In this document: piece by piece, positions 24,901-34,683 of the stretch
Position numbering within the stretch: the first letter of the stretch is position 1
Layout of the letters: each line of letters begins with the position of its first letter
Source of the DNA: Cyathus striatus
Lineage: Eukaryota > Basidiomycota > Agaricomycetes > Agaricales > Nidulariaceae
NCBI GenBank assembly: GCA_025738555.1
Contig: JAOVFP010000005.1
Coordinates: 3,348,001-3,412,000 of the forward strand
Direction of reading: 5' to 3'
DNA: 64,000 bases
Made by a program: the position numbers and the translations under genes
The notes under the pieces: generated by a model
What the model was told of the DNA's origin: nothing
What the model saw: only the letters and a program-made list of their open reading frames with translations
Database searches by the model: none

Positions 24901-26684
24901 TACGGGTTCCGGGAAACGTAGGGCATTTGCATGAGCGAGTAGAAATGGATGTAGATTGCACTGCAGAGAAATTAGCTTCGGCAGTGTAACGAGTGTAGGT
25001 CATTAACACAATCTGTAGGCACATGATGAGGATCCCTTCTCGTTATAATACCAGAAGCGACTCACGTCGTACATCCCAGCCAGCTCTTTCACGTCAGGCA
25101 TTTTTGTGCCACTCGTCAGCGTAAGCACCCTTATTCTTCCATCCTCGCAATGCTTTACGATCTCTCTTGCCCATTGGCTGAACAGATTACCAGGCACAAC
25201 TACTAAAGTCGCACCGCTTAAATACATTATTCGTGGCCCTTGTCCTTCTGTTGACTTCTTATAGGAATATGTGAAACCTGCACGGTGTTCCCGCTCCCTA
25301 TCTGTTGGTTCTTCAAGATAATGGTGGTAGAAGGGAACATTATGTTTAATAGCTTCACCTATTGGAAGATTATCAACTTCCTCTTCTAGTTCTTGCTGCT
25401 TTTCGTATTTCCTAATACCCGACGGAGTGCGTAGGTCGGGGATAGAGGTGAGTTTTGTGGTACAAATACGGTCAATAAGTATTTCTGTTAAGGATGGGAT
25501 TTTGACTTCCGGAGGAGGAAGTGAGAGAGCATCGCGAAAGAAGCGACGTCGCGCGTTGATGCATTCTGACGAGGGAAAGTAGGTAAATGAGATTGGTGTA
25601 AGGACAGGGCGGTCTTCAACTATTGATTCTTCGGGGGTGGGAAGTTGGCTTAACGTTGAGAGGATGAGAGCGAGAACCATTACCGTCTTTCCGGTACCTG
25701 TAAAATGCTGTTTAACGACTCGTAACAACACGATGAAATGAAAGTAGCGTACCCAACTCCTCGCATAGGATACCACCTCTCCATGGAGCAACGAGTGGTC
25801 TCTCTAGTAGTACCTCCATAGTCCCTGGTTGAAGGTAGAACTCCTTCCCATGAATTGTCTTCAACGGAATAAATAAGGGATCGGGAACATCTCTGAGATC
25901 GAGTTCGCGCTGCATCATAGCGGCAACAGTGCGGCGCTGATACTTGTGCAATATGCTACGCATTCCCAAGCCAGAAAGGTTGTCATTGTAGTCCAATAGG
26001 CGACTTGTTATGTTTTCCCATCCTGGCGTTTGAACAGGCAACGGAGAGGAAAGATCACCATAGTGCTCCGCGAGAGTGCGCGAGTCCTGCCCATGTGTTA
26101 TGAGTTGTGTTTGGATATGAAGAGTGATAACAAGCCTTTGAATGAGGTAAGAGCAGTGTACCCGAGCCTCCGTAACGACCTTCCCAGCTTTCGGCCTCCT
26201 TTATAATCCTTGGGAGCAAATTTTTCATGCACTTCCTCGCCGGCACACGAACGTTGTTCTTCCTCACCCTTAACTTACCCTGCATACCCGTCAAGTCAAA
26301 CGGGATAATATAAATTCGAACCCCCATTTCTCTCTTCTCTCCGGTTTCCTCCTCACCCACGACACGGCAGGTTGCACCAATATAATTTTGCTTCTGCAAA
26401 AACTCTAGATCGTGGCAAATGGCAATATCATTTTCGTTCGTCAATCTCCCGAAAAGCACAGTTCCAGAGAATCGATGCCACCCATCTTCAGCATGTTGAT
26501 GGTCACAGAGCGTATGGAGTCCATCAGAGAGGATACGAATTGTAATGGTTCCTACTGGCAGCAGGTTGTGCAAAGCGAATGGTTCCAGTGAGCTGGTGCT
26601 GGAAGATGGGCTTGGGAAGTACGGAAGGGAGTTACAGGCTGAGCAACATGATTGACAATTGTTGGATATTAGTTGATAACGCAT
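21989..26684 (-). CDS. SNF2-family ATPase/helicase, Rad5/Rad16-like
   Basis: Large multi-exon minus-strand gene. It starts at [19 protein letters not shown] and reaches the SNF2 core after ~300 residues. Core motifs visible in order are [13 protein letters not shown] (Walker A, split by an intron near 25.7 kb), [23 protein letters not shown] (motif II), WIVTGTP (motif III), and [27 protein letters not shown] and AHRIGQTKP (motifs IV-VI). Two frame changes are explained by introns: 26188-26278 (GTAAGT donor), and one near 22.64-22.69 kb. No RING finger was seen, unlike Rad5 itself. The C-terminal ~200 residues (22.0-22.6 kb) are disordered and basic, with two SILK-type motifs. By family it remodels or translocates on DNA, probably in repair or chromatin. 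Not all exon edges were resolved. Confidence 0.82.
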
Positions 26685-27143
26685 TGTACAGCATCCAGTG
26701 CTGCAGTAATTTTTAAGTTAAGTAGACTTAGAGCACGAGCACAGCGACCAACAGCGACAGAAGCCTGCGGCTCCGATGAATTTGGTGGTTACAGCAATGA
26801 TAATTTTAGATCAGACAAATATGCTTGTCTAAGCGGACTAGGTTGGCCTCGGGCCAATGGCCATTGAAACGGTTACCGGTTACCGGCGACTTCCTAATTG
26901 AATGACGTCGAGGGGAATAATATTTAAAGTTATATTCAACACGAGGGTACGATTGAGATACTGAATATGAAATCTCTCTCACGGAATGATTATACATAAC
27001 AATTATTATACTCAATCGTTCGTAAAAGTTGAACAAACATTTGCGGACATCGTTGAAGGATAACATTATGATATCTATTGATATAGATAAGAGAAGTTCT
27101 CAACAGACCCAGCTCGACTAGAACAGGATAAAAAGTTTAAACT
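26685..27143. other. Short intergenic region
   Basis: About 460 bp between the 5' end of the SNF2 gene and the 3' end of the chitin deacetylase gene. It contains a small direct repeat 'cggttaccggttaccgg' near 26869-26885 next to 'ggccaatggcca', possibly promoter elements of the SNF2 gene. No coding sequence is recognised. Confidence 0.4.
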
Positions 27144-28428
27144 TCAACGCTTAGAAAATAAATCTGACGAGGGACGTACATCTCTAACGGAAGGCCGTCC
27201 AACGCTAGTATATGGCTTTTCCCCGACGCATTCTGCAACTGAGACCATGCGGTAGTCAGCTGCTTTAAGTTTTTGAATATAATATGGCAAAACATCATAT
27301 CTGGGACGTATATTCATTAGTCAAAGCTCTGGATGCGAAAGGAGAAGAGCGTACACAGTAGACCCTATTTGAGAATATGGGAGGCATGAGTGCTTTGAAC
27401 GAGGAATATGATGGGGAAAGACATACAGTAAGTCTCATGTTCAAGTGATAAAAGTGTATCGGGATTTTGTCCAATAACATTGTCGAAAGAGCTTTTCTGT
27501 TCTTCCGGAGCAGCACCGAGAGAGTCTTCCGAGCTGGTAAATGAGTAGGTTAACATAATGCATGTAGTAAAACAATATCTACAAACTCGAAATCCCACAG
27601 GGTAACGGCTTGTCCTCGGGAACCTGCTACATCCAAAAGCAGGTCGTTGTAGTTTCCATAAGCTGAAAGCGCGTCAGTATATGTTTCGCGACATAAATTT
27701 TGGCGAAAATATGGAACGTACGAGGACGAAGAAATGCGGGAACTGCCCCGGTAATTTTTTGTATTGCGTCTGAAGTTCAAATAAAATTACAATCAGCAGG
27801 TAAGAATGATATATGTGAGACGCACTGTCAATGCGCGACAATTCCTGCGTCACTGGTTAGAACGACGGGGTTAGCACCATTGAATGATTTTCACGAGTGA
27901 TGATATGAAAGATACTTTGATCTCGACTAAGAAGAGTTAAATCTGCGTGTGACCATGTATGCGAACCGATTTGGTGTCCGTGCTCGTAGGCATATTTGAC
28001 GCGGGGAACGCTTTTCGTACTGTATATGCAACGCCCTAGAGTATTGATTCAGATTTATCGAATGCACGAAGACATGAGCATGTGTAGCATACAGTTATCC
28101 CCGTCTATGAGATTTAGTTAGAAATACAATGAAAAGGGCGTGGGGTAAAAAGAAGCAATACTAAAAAAGAATGTTCCTGTCACATTGTTGGCATCGAGAA
28201 AATCAACCAGTGCATTCAGATAATCGTATGGCCCATCATCCTATCATGAGTCTGATTAAAATCTAGGTTAAAAGCATAGAAAGGCGAACTTACAAAACTC
28301 AGAGCAACGGTATTGGGAATTGTGCATTCTGTGATCAACTGTGCACGTTGACGCGTCGCTATTTCATTTTCAGGAAAAGCAATTCCAGCAACAGCGAGTG
28401 TAGCAACCAAAAGAAGGAAAACCAGCAT
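27144..28428 (-). CDS. Chitin deacetylase (polysaccharide deacetylase, CE4 family)
   Basis: Secreted metal-dependent hydrolase that deacetylates chitin or related N-acetylglucosamine polymers in the wall. The start ATG at 28428 gives a signal peptide (MLVFLLLVATLAVAGIAF); a longer frame starts with GTG. Several short exons assemble the NodB domain: CTIPNTVALSF joined to DDGPYDYLNALVDFLDANN (catalytic Asp and metal Asp), KYAYEHGHQIGSHTWSHADL (HxxxH zinc ligands), AFLRPP spliced to YGNYNDLL, then LWDFEFVD and LPYYIQKLKAADYRMVSVAEC. The frame ends at TGA 27144-27146 (LFSKR). The middle exons were read by motif continuity, so exact splice sites are approximate. No chitin-binding domain or GPI signal is evident. 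Confidence 0.82.
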
Positions 28429-29415
28429 CTTGACAGCATTCACTTTGAAAAGGAAGCAGAGGAGTCCGGAGAAAATGTACGAAGCGTCTATTTGATGTTT
28501 ACTACAGCTTTCATTTGAATTGTGGGACCCTAGGACCTAGGACAGTCAGCTAGACGATCGCGGTTTGCGGCGACGCTCGCGCTGTGCTTTTAAGGTAACA
28601 ACAGTTTTTCTAATGTTATGTCTCCGAGGCCGCTTTCACTTTCCGAGCAATACGCCGCGCTCGTAAATGCTAAATGCTAAGTAGTCCCAAATCCATATCC
28701 GTTGCTTGTCAGATAGTCATTGTAGCACTGTACATGTATAATTAGTGGTTAGTTGAATCACGAAATCTATTTTTGGATTTGGGCGCGTTGCCTATCGTGA
28801 TGCGCACACAATTTACGACTTACTTAGAGCTCACGGGATGTTTGCAGGCTTAAAACGAATATGTGAGCTTATTTCAACCAGGAAAAGAGTCGAAGAAGTT
28901 GGAAGATTCACGTATCCAGACGTACCCATATTGTGTAAGATGCGACCACCGCCAATCCTCGATTAAGTATTATTAGCTTATAAACATTACACGAAACGAC
29001 AATGTCGAGAACATGGCAGTGCTATCTCTGAGCTGTAGGAAGATTATCTATGAGCATTTTGGACATCGGCTACCTCATATGTAGTTAACAGTGCAGTTGT
29101 GAATAACATATGGTGGAACATTCGTTACCGTGAATCCCGTAGCTTTCAGCAATGCCACGCCCTGTCCTAACTTTGCGCGAAACATTGCAAATATGGGCCA
29201 TGAAACAGCGAGTACTACGAGTAGTAAATTTCGAATTATTTGATCAGCGCAGAACAAAGAATAGTATAAGAAGGAACGCACTTTCACTGCAGTTCTTCAG
29301 TTGGTCTCACACCCACTCCTATCCAAACATTGCTAGGGATTTCCCAGCTATCCAAATCTCTTACGACCCACCCACATAAATTCTTGTAACTCTTCTCTAA
29401 ACCTCAACGAACAAT
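28429..29415. other. Divergent intergenic region
   Basis: About 1 kb between the chitin deacetylase gene (-) and the repeat-containing secreted gene (+), and probably the promoter for both. The direct repeat 'aaatgct' lies near 28666-28678. Frames at 29075-29287 and 29152-29379 overlap on opposite strands and have no signature. Confidence 0.4.
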
Positions 29416-30835
29416 ATGGTCCACATCACGTCCACTCTGCTCGTTGCTGCCTTGGTCGTTGCTCCAACTTTTGCTGCACCTATCTCGGAAGAGTCCCAGT
29501 TAACTAGGCGCGTTTGTTCTGTTATGTCAGTATATGCATAACCGCTAAAATGACAAACAGCCGCGAACTGAGCATCCACGAGCTCGATATACACAGTACC
29601 CCTGCTGGACGTGTAGCCACCAAAGTAGCAGGGAATGTCCTCGACGCCTGGGGCCAAAATAAGGCAAAGCAGACATTGAATAGAGCAATGAACAAGCCAG
29701 CCAAGGTCTCATCTGGTCTCGCACAAGTAGCAAAGAAAGCTGCAGGTCCACATAATGCTTCTGCCGTCAGGTGAGTATGAATTTTGCTGCGAGTATCGCG
29801 ATAAGTTGTTTAAATTCCTCAGGGCCGCCATAAGCAAAGGCCGCAAAAAGAGAAGTCTTGAGCCTCGCAGCGGCACAACTGCTGGCCGTGTGGCAACGAA
29901 GGTTACCGGGAATGCCTTAATGCCTGGGGTCAAAATAAGGCGAAGCAGACCTTGAACAAGACTACGAGTAAACCAGCAAAAGTTCCTGCTGGCCTTGCGA
30001 TTCGCGAAGCAGCCAAGAAAGCTGCAGGGCCACATAATGCTTCTGCCGTCAAGTAAGTCCTATTTAGATAGGAGTAGAGACAAATTACTTAGATACCGCA
30101 GAGCCGCCGTAACCAAAGGTCACAAGAAGAGAAGTCTCGAGCCTCGCAGTGGCACAACTGCTGGTCGTGTCCGTGTCGCAACTAAGGTAGCAGGAAATGT
30201 CCCTGGTGCTTGGGGTCAAAATAAAGCAAAGCAGACCTTGAACAAAGCTACCAGTAAGCCAGCAAATAATGATTCCGCTGCACATTGAAATTCGAGCTGA
30301 CAACATTGATATAGAGCTGGTCCTCACAGCCAATCTGCCGTACAGTACGGCGATCCATCTTGTCAAGACGAATCCCATCTAACAAAGCAATAACAGCGCT
30401 GCAGCCAATAAAGGCCGCAAGAAGCGAGAGCTTGACAATAAAGAGCCCCATGTCCAAGGTCAACAGACCTCGCGTATTGCTACTAACCTACTTGAGAAAG
30501 CCTATGAGTCGTATGGACAAAATAAATTCAAGGGTGCCGTCAGCAAATACACCAGTCATCCCGTTGAAGTCCACCCCGATTTGATCCAGGCAGCGAAGAT
30601 AAGGTAAGTCCAAGCACTCGTCGCTCACTGACACTCAACATATCTTCTAGTAAAGGTCCCCTCGGCCCTGCTTTCGTGCAGTAAGTCTTCTAGCAGATAC
30701 GACATGTAACCAGCCAACTTACTTAGGTCATCAGAGCTGCCAACAGTCACTAGCTTTAGGAAAGTAGGAAAGGGTAGACGTGGCTTTGACGATTTGGAGG
30801 ACAGGGAGTTTTACGAGCTGAATAAGTTGGCTTAA
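29416..30835 (+). CDS. Predicted secreted protein made of duplicated exons with dibasic sites
   Basis: I do not recognise this family. Exon 1 encodes a signal peptide (MVHITSTLLVAALVVAPTFAAPISEES). It is followed by a series of similar exons of ~70-90 residues. Shared unit text includes KGRKKRSLEPRSGTTAGRVA, TKVAGNV..AWGQNKAKQTLN, and AKKAAGPHNASAV, with each exon ending AG or AA before a GT donor. Units 1-3 are close copies. Unit 4 (GRKKRELDNKEPHVQG, ESYGQNKFKGAVSKYT) is diverged. Two short terminal exons end FYELNKLA-stop. KKR|S and KKR|E are candidate Kex2 sites, suggesting a precursor cut into repeated peptides. Unit 2 carries a 1-nt deletion relative to its sisters, so the gene may be damaged or spliced around it. 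The first splice junction is uncertain. Confidence 0.55.
29562..30350 (+). repeat. Tandem exon duplication, three close units
   Basis: Three tandem copies of an exon plus its intron, roughly 250-290 bp apart, begin near 29562, 29822 and 30100. Matching landmarks are 'ggccaaaataaggcaaagcag' type blocks at about 29651, 29932 and 30220, and 'ccacataatgcttctgccgtca' at about 29750 and 30032. Introns between units start GTGAGT or GTAAGT. Unit 3 has an in-frame 6-nt duplication (GTCCGT), and its tail appears to be spliced past stop codons at 30286 onward by a GTAAGC donor near 30254. Unit 4 (30390-30602) is an older, diverged member. Confidence 0.75.
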
Positions 30836-31045
30836 TGATGTGGCATGCCATTATATCACTGTATGTTATCATCGTTGAAGAGATACTTGTAGGATGGGCT
30901 TAAGTCTATATTGAACGCTGTTAGCAAGGGAGTCTTAGACATAAGCGCTAAGCCCTCAATGCTCATCAGGACAACACGTGACGTGTACTCAATGCTCCGC
31001 GTCTTTTGCCTTACTTATTCTGTTCATCCTCATCGACGAACCACC

Positions 31046-31932
31046 ATGCACACAACTATTTTGCGCCCTCTTTCCCTAGGTGGTCGTTCTTTATCACGAC
31101 CGACGGCTCGTAAGACTGTACTCTCCTTTTCTCGCCTGAATTCAACGACTTCAAAATCATCAACGAAAGAAGCCGAAGCTATTGCAGAGACCGCCCAAAG
31201 GCTTAGCTGGCCTCAATACCTTACTATTAGGAAAAGCCTTGGAAGATGGAAACTTGTGCGCATTGATGTCAACTGCTGGAAGATATGTATTAATTGTGAT
31301 TCCATTTAAATAGGTCTCCACAGTCCCAAGTTGTATCGTGGGTTTCGTAGGTGGCGCTGCATACTTCTCGCAGCTCGACACCGATCCGTTGAAGCCCATC
31401 TTGGTCAGTTTAACTATCAATTACCTATGTTCTATGACTTATCCATCCTAAAATATCAGGGAATTGACCCGTTCTTCTTCTACGGACTATGTACCCTCGG
31501 TTGTCTCGGTGCGTCATATCTCCCTCTACTCCCCTACAAACTAACAATAACGCTAATTTCACAGGCATGGGATACCTTGTCGGTCCTTCCATTGGTACTA
31601 GCCTATGGCGCTTTTCTCACCGCCGCATCCTGCCTCAAATCGACGCGCGTGACCGCGAGTTCTTCCATCGTATAGCGAAGAGGAGAGTAGATGCAAATTT
31701 ACAGAGTCCCACCCAACCTATTCCGGATTATTATGGTACGTCTTCTGTTTTTTCTACCGGTATGTATGACATATGATAACTAGGCGAACGAATTGGCTCG
31801 TTACATGAGTATCGCCAGGTTTGTCGTTTCATTATCCATGTTTAACCTCGCTTAACTTACTCCACTTTGTAGTGGCTTCGTGATCAAGCCAAGTACAGGC
31901 GCAAGGCCTTACTTCCCGAGAATCTGGATTGA
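31046..31932 (+). CDS. PAM17: PAM17, presequence translocase-associated motor subunit
   Basis: Inner-membrane subunit of the TIM23 import motor. Six exons (31046-31255, 31314-31403, 31460-31508, 31565-31735, 31784-31818, 31873-31932) sum to 615 nt and encode 204 residues. The N-terminus is a basic, Ser/Thr-rich mitochondrial presequence (MHTTILRPLSLGGRSLSRPT). Family blocks are LSWPQYLTIRKS, then a first membrane helix (CIVGFVGGAAYFSQL), GIDPFFFYGLCTLGCLGMGYLVGP forming the second helix, and the matrix tail (RREFF-like [47 protein letters not shown]). Every splice junction preserves frame. Length is normal for fungal Pam17 precursor. Confidence 0.93.
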
Positions 31933-32992
31933 TCCTACAAAAGCCAAAGTAGTTGTTTATATCTTTCTGGTCGATTAGTGGTCAAAATTTGTTGCTTTAT
32001 TTCGCAATTCTACTATCTGCAATTTTATCACTCATTCAACTTGGATACTCGTTCAGACGTGGTTGCCCTATCCTTTAGAGTTGGTACTGTAACAGACAAT
32101 TACACCCTTTCTTCCTTGTCGTCCTTACCGTTTTGGCTCTCTAGATCTTTAGCATCTTGATAGTTTATAGTTTATGATCCTTTTAACATCATGAATTATA
32201 TTAACTGGTGATATTTAATAGGCCAGGGATTAAGAAGGTCATAACAAAGTTGTTATGGCGAACATGTCGTAAACGTGCGTCCATTACCTATTCGTAATTA
32301 ACTCTGAGTGTTCATATAGATCTCCTTTGTACGCCCCTACTTCGACAATTTTCGTAAATGGTTCGTGTGGACAACGTACAATGTATATTCTATTTACTAA
32401 TAACAAAATATACAGACCAGGCTAAATTCGAGACATACGGGTGTGAGTGATGGTAAAGTCTAGAACAGTTGACAATGCACACCCAGCGTTCATTGCACAA
32501 CGACGAAGAAATGCAAGATAAAGTGAGCATGCATCCTGTCTGGCAGGTGCTGGTAAGAATGTAGAGGTTACGCGGAGGGTTGTCCAGCACGGAGAACAGG
32601 AAAGCTGCCAGTTAGAGCAAGCTGAATGTAAAGGTAGGAAGGTATGTATGTGCACGAAGATAGCCAGGATAAATAGTGCACCAGTTCGAAGCGCAGACAC
32701 GAAGGCGAAGAGAAGGCAAAGCCAAGGACTAAATGACTGAAGCGAACAAAACTCCCGAAACTGGGAATAAATAATAAACGAGTGTAGGGTAGCAAGACAG
32801 GTCGGGAAAAGATTGAAAAATGTGCCTTGATAAACGAATAAACGTCACCTTATCACCTTATCATAACATAACGAAACGACACAGGAAACTCGACGAAACC
32901 CCTCGTAGTAATATACGCTGCTCAAGAATCGTGATTCAACTAATCAGCGCAATCCAGCCGCGTAGACTATCTTCTTCCGTGGCCCCTACGTT
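31933..32992. other. Convergent intergenic region
   Basis: About 1.06 kb between the 3' ends of PAM17 (+) and the third SH3 gene (-), so it holds two terminators. The minus-strand frames at 32390-32795 overlap each other in different phases and show no family signature. I see no repeat or RNA gene here. Confidence 0.45.
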
Positions 32993-34256
32993 TCATAGCC
33001 TTGGTCCGGGGAAGATACGCTTTTGCTCTTGCAAGCAAAACCGCGGAACAACGCCACGAGGGGCATCAGCTGGACCGACATGCTGGACCAAACACCACTG
33101 ATCGCGGTACTCCTCAAGCATGCGAACAGTATCACCAACATTGATATTCAATTCATCGGTAAGTGTTGGCTCAAAGGTATGAACGACAGTCATCAGTCGT
33201 GGCAGATCGTGTGCTGCGGGATTGATTTCAGTTGGACTCGTTGGGCTCATAGGTGCAGTACCAAGGATCACAGGTATGTTGAAAGACTCTGAGCGCACGG
33301 GACTGGGAAGAGGTGGGGGTGGAACATCACCATCGGTTTCGACAGTAGTCGTTGTGGTTACTGTGATATTCGATAAAGGGGTGGAAGGTCCGGAGGCAGA
33401 GGTGTACCATCCAGGTGACAACGTAGAGGTACCGGTTCCAAGGTATCCGTTGCCCGGATAGAGATACAGAGGTGCAGCGGAAGTGGGTGTGCCGTCATCT
33501 GTTTCAAGGATGATGCGGTTCGGGATACCATACGCTGGTGGCGGCGAAGAAACATTGCGAGATTCTCCGCTGTCCAACGAACCTAATTTCATCGAAGGTG
33601 GCTTATGTAAAGAGCGTGTCTTCTTCTTTACGACGGGCTCTGCACTAGATGGCTCATCTATGTTTCGCACAGATAAAACAGGGGATCGAATAGAGGCGGC
33701 GGTAGAGGATGGCGGGGTGACAGGTTGAGAGGTCTTGACTTCACATTGAGACTGGCGTCTAATAGGCTGGAATTTGACCTGGGGCGTCCATCCTGCGTTC
33801 GTGTCTCGAGAACTCGAAGTATGGATCAAAAGGGCTTGCTTGGGCTTCTCCGGTTGCTCCATATATATTGAAACATTTTCAAGATCGACGTGTTTCTCGT
33901 CTGTAAAGCTGCTCCTATGCAAGGGGACCTTACGTCTCAAAGCTGAGTTTTTAGCTTTGGCCTTCCGACGTTTCCAGGTCCACGTCCCGAAAACTAGAAA
34001 GCACGATCGATGAGGGCTACAAGATAATGGATGAGAAAATACACGTACCTGCGAGAAGGGTGACACCAAACAAGGTCATCACGCTCGCCAGGGCTGCAGT
34101 CGACTTCGGTATCTTACTGACCACTGAGGTCGTAACTGGTGTTGAATCTGATGCTGTTGTCGGTGCCATTGTTACGTCACTTGGGTTGCTAGCAATGGTT
34201 GCTTGAGGATTGCGATGAAATATCTCGCGTTGCTGCTCGTGTCGACGAACGCGCAT
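32993..34256 (-). CDS. Single-pass membrane protein with C-terminal SH3 domain (copy 3)
   Basis: Two exons (34049-34256 and 32993-33993). If translation starts at the second ATG (34169, MAPTTASDSTPVTTS) exon 1 is 34049-34169. Both options keep frame, and the second is more like copies 1 and 2. The intron falls inside the transmembrane helix (STAALASVMTLFGVTLLA joined to VFGTWTW), which is followed by a basic stop-transfer (KRRKAKAKNSALRRK). A long Ser/Thr/Pro-rich linker leads to an SH3 domain in the last ~65 residues (MTVVHTFEPTLTDELNINVG, EEYRDQWCLVQHVG, RGVVPRFCL). The architecture matches the two genes near the left edge. The partner is unknown. Confidence 0.78.
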
Positions 34257-34683
34257 CAATCAATGAACAATTGAGAAAGGAACGAAAGCGGTCGAAGGAC
34301 CTTTAGAAAGTAGAAAGGAAGGGCGGGATAAGGAAGGGGAAGGGAATCGGAAAGGGAGACGGAAGGGAGAAGCGGGAGCAAGCAAGGAAGGGAAGGGGCG
34401 ATACAGAGAACATATAGACTGAGACGCTTCAGCCAGCAACGAGATCAGTTGATGTAGGGTTACGAAACTGTCACGATAACAGCAGGAAACCAGTGCTATT
34501 TTCGAACACTGTATGAAATTCGTCTATAATATGCTGTAATGGGATTCGGCGGGGCGCCAACATAGCGGCTGCGTCAATCACACATCACATTCGAGATTGA
34601 TGAAAGTCAAAACAACTTGGCGTCTGAAACAGCTCATGGGAGCGTCGGTCCTACTCAATACGGTATTGCCCGCCTATTTTTAA
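34257..34683. other. Short intergenic region with purine-rich tract
   Basis: A plus-strand purine-rich, GGAA-repeated stretch at about 34316-34395 corresponds to a pyrimidine-rich leader just upstream of the SH3 gene on the minus strand. That is the typical position for a fungal CT-rich promoter or leader. Nothing coding is seen. Confidence 0.45.

Noticed and set aside
26150..26290. Apparent frameshift in the SNF2 gene
   Set aside because: Explained by a 91-nt intron (26188-26278) with a GTAAGT donor that restores the frame into [16 protein letters not shown].
30254..30320. Stop codons ending repeat unit 3
   Set aside because: A GTAAGC donor and 'atatagag' acceptor remove them and keep the repeat frame, so a simple truncation is not required.
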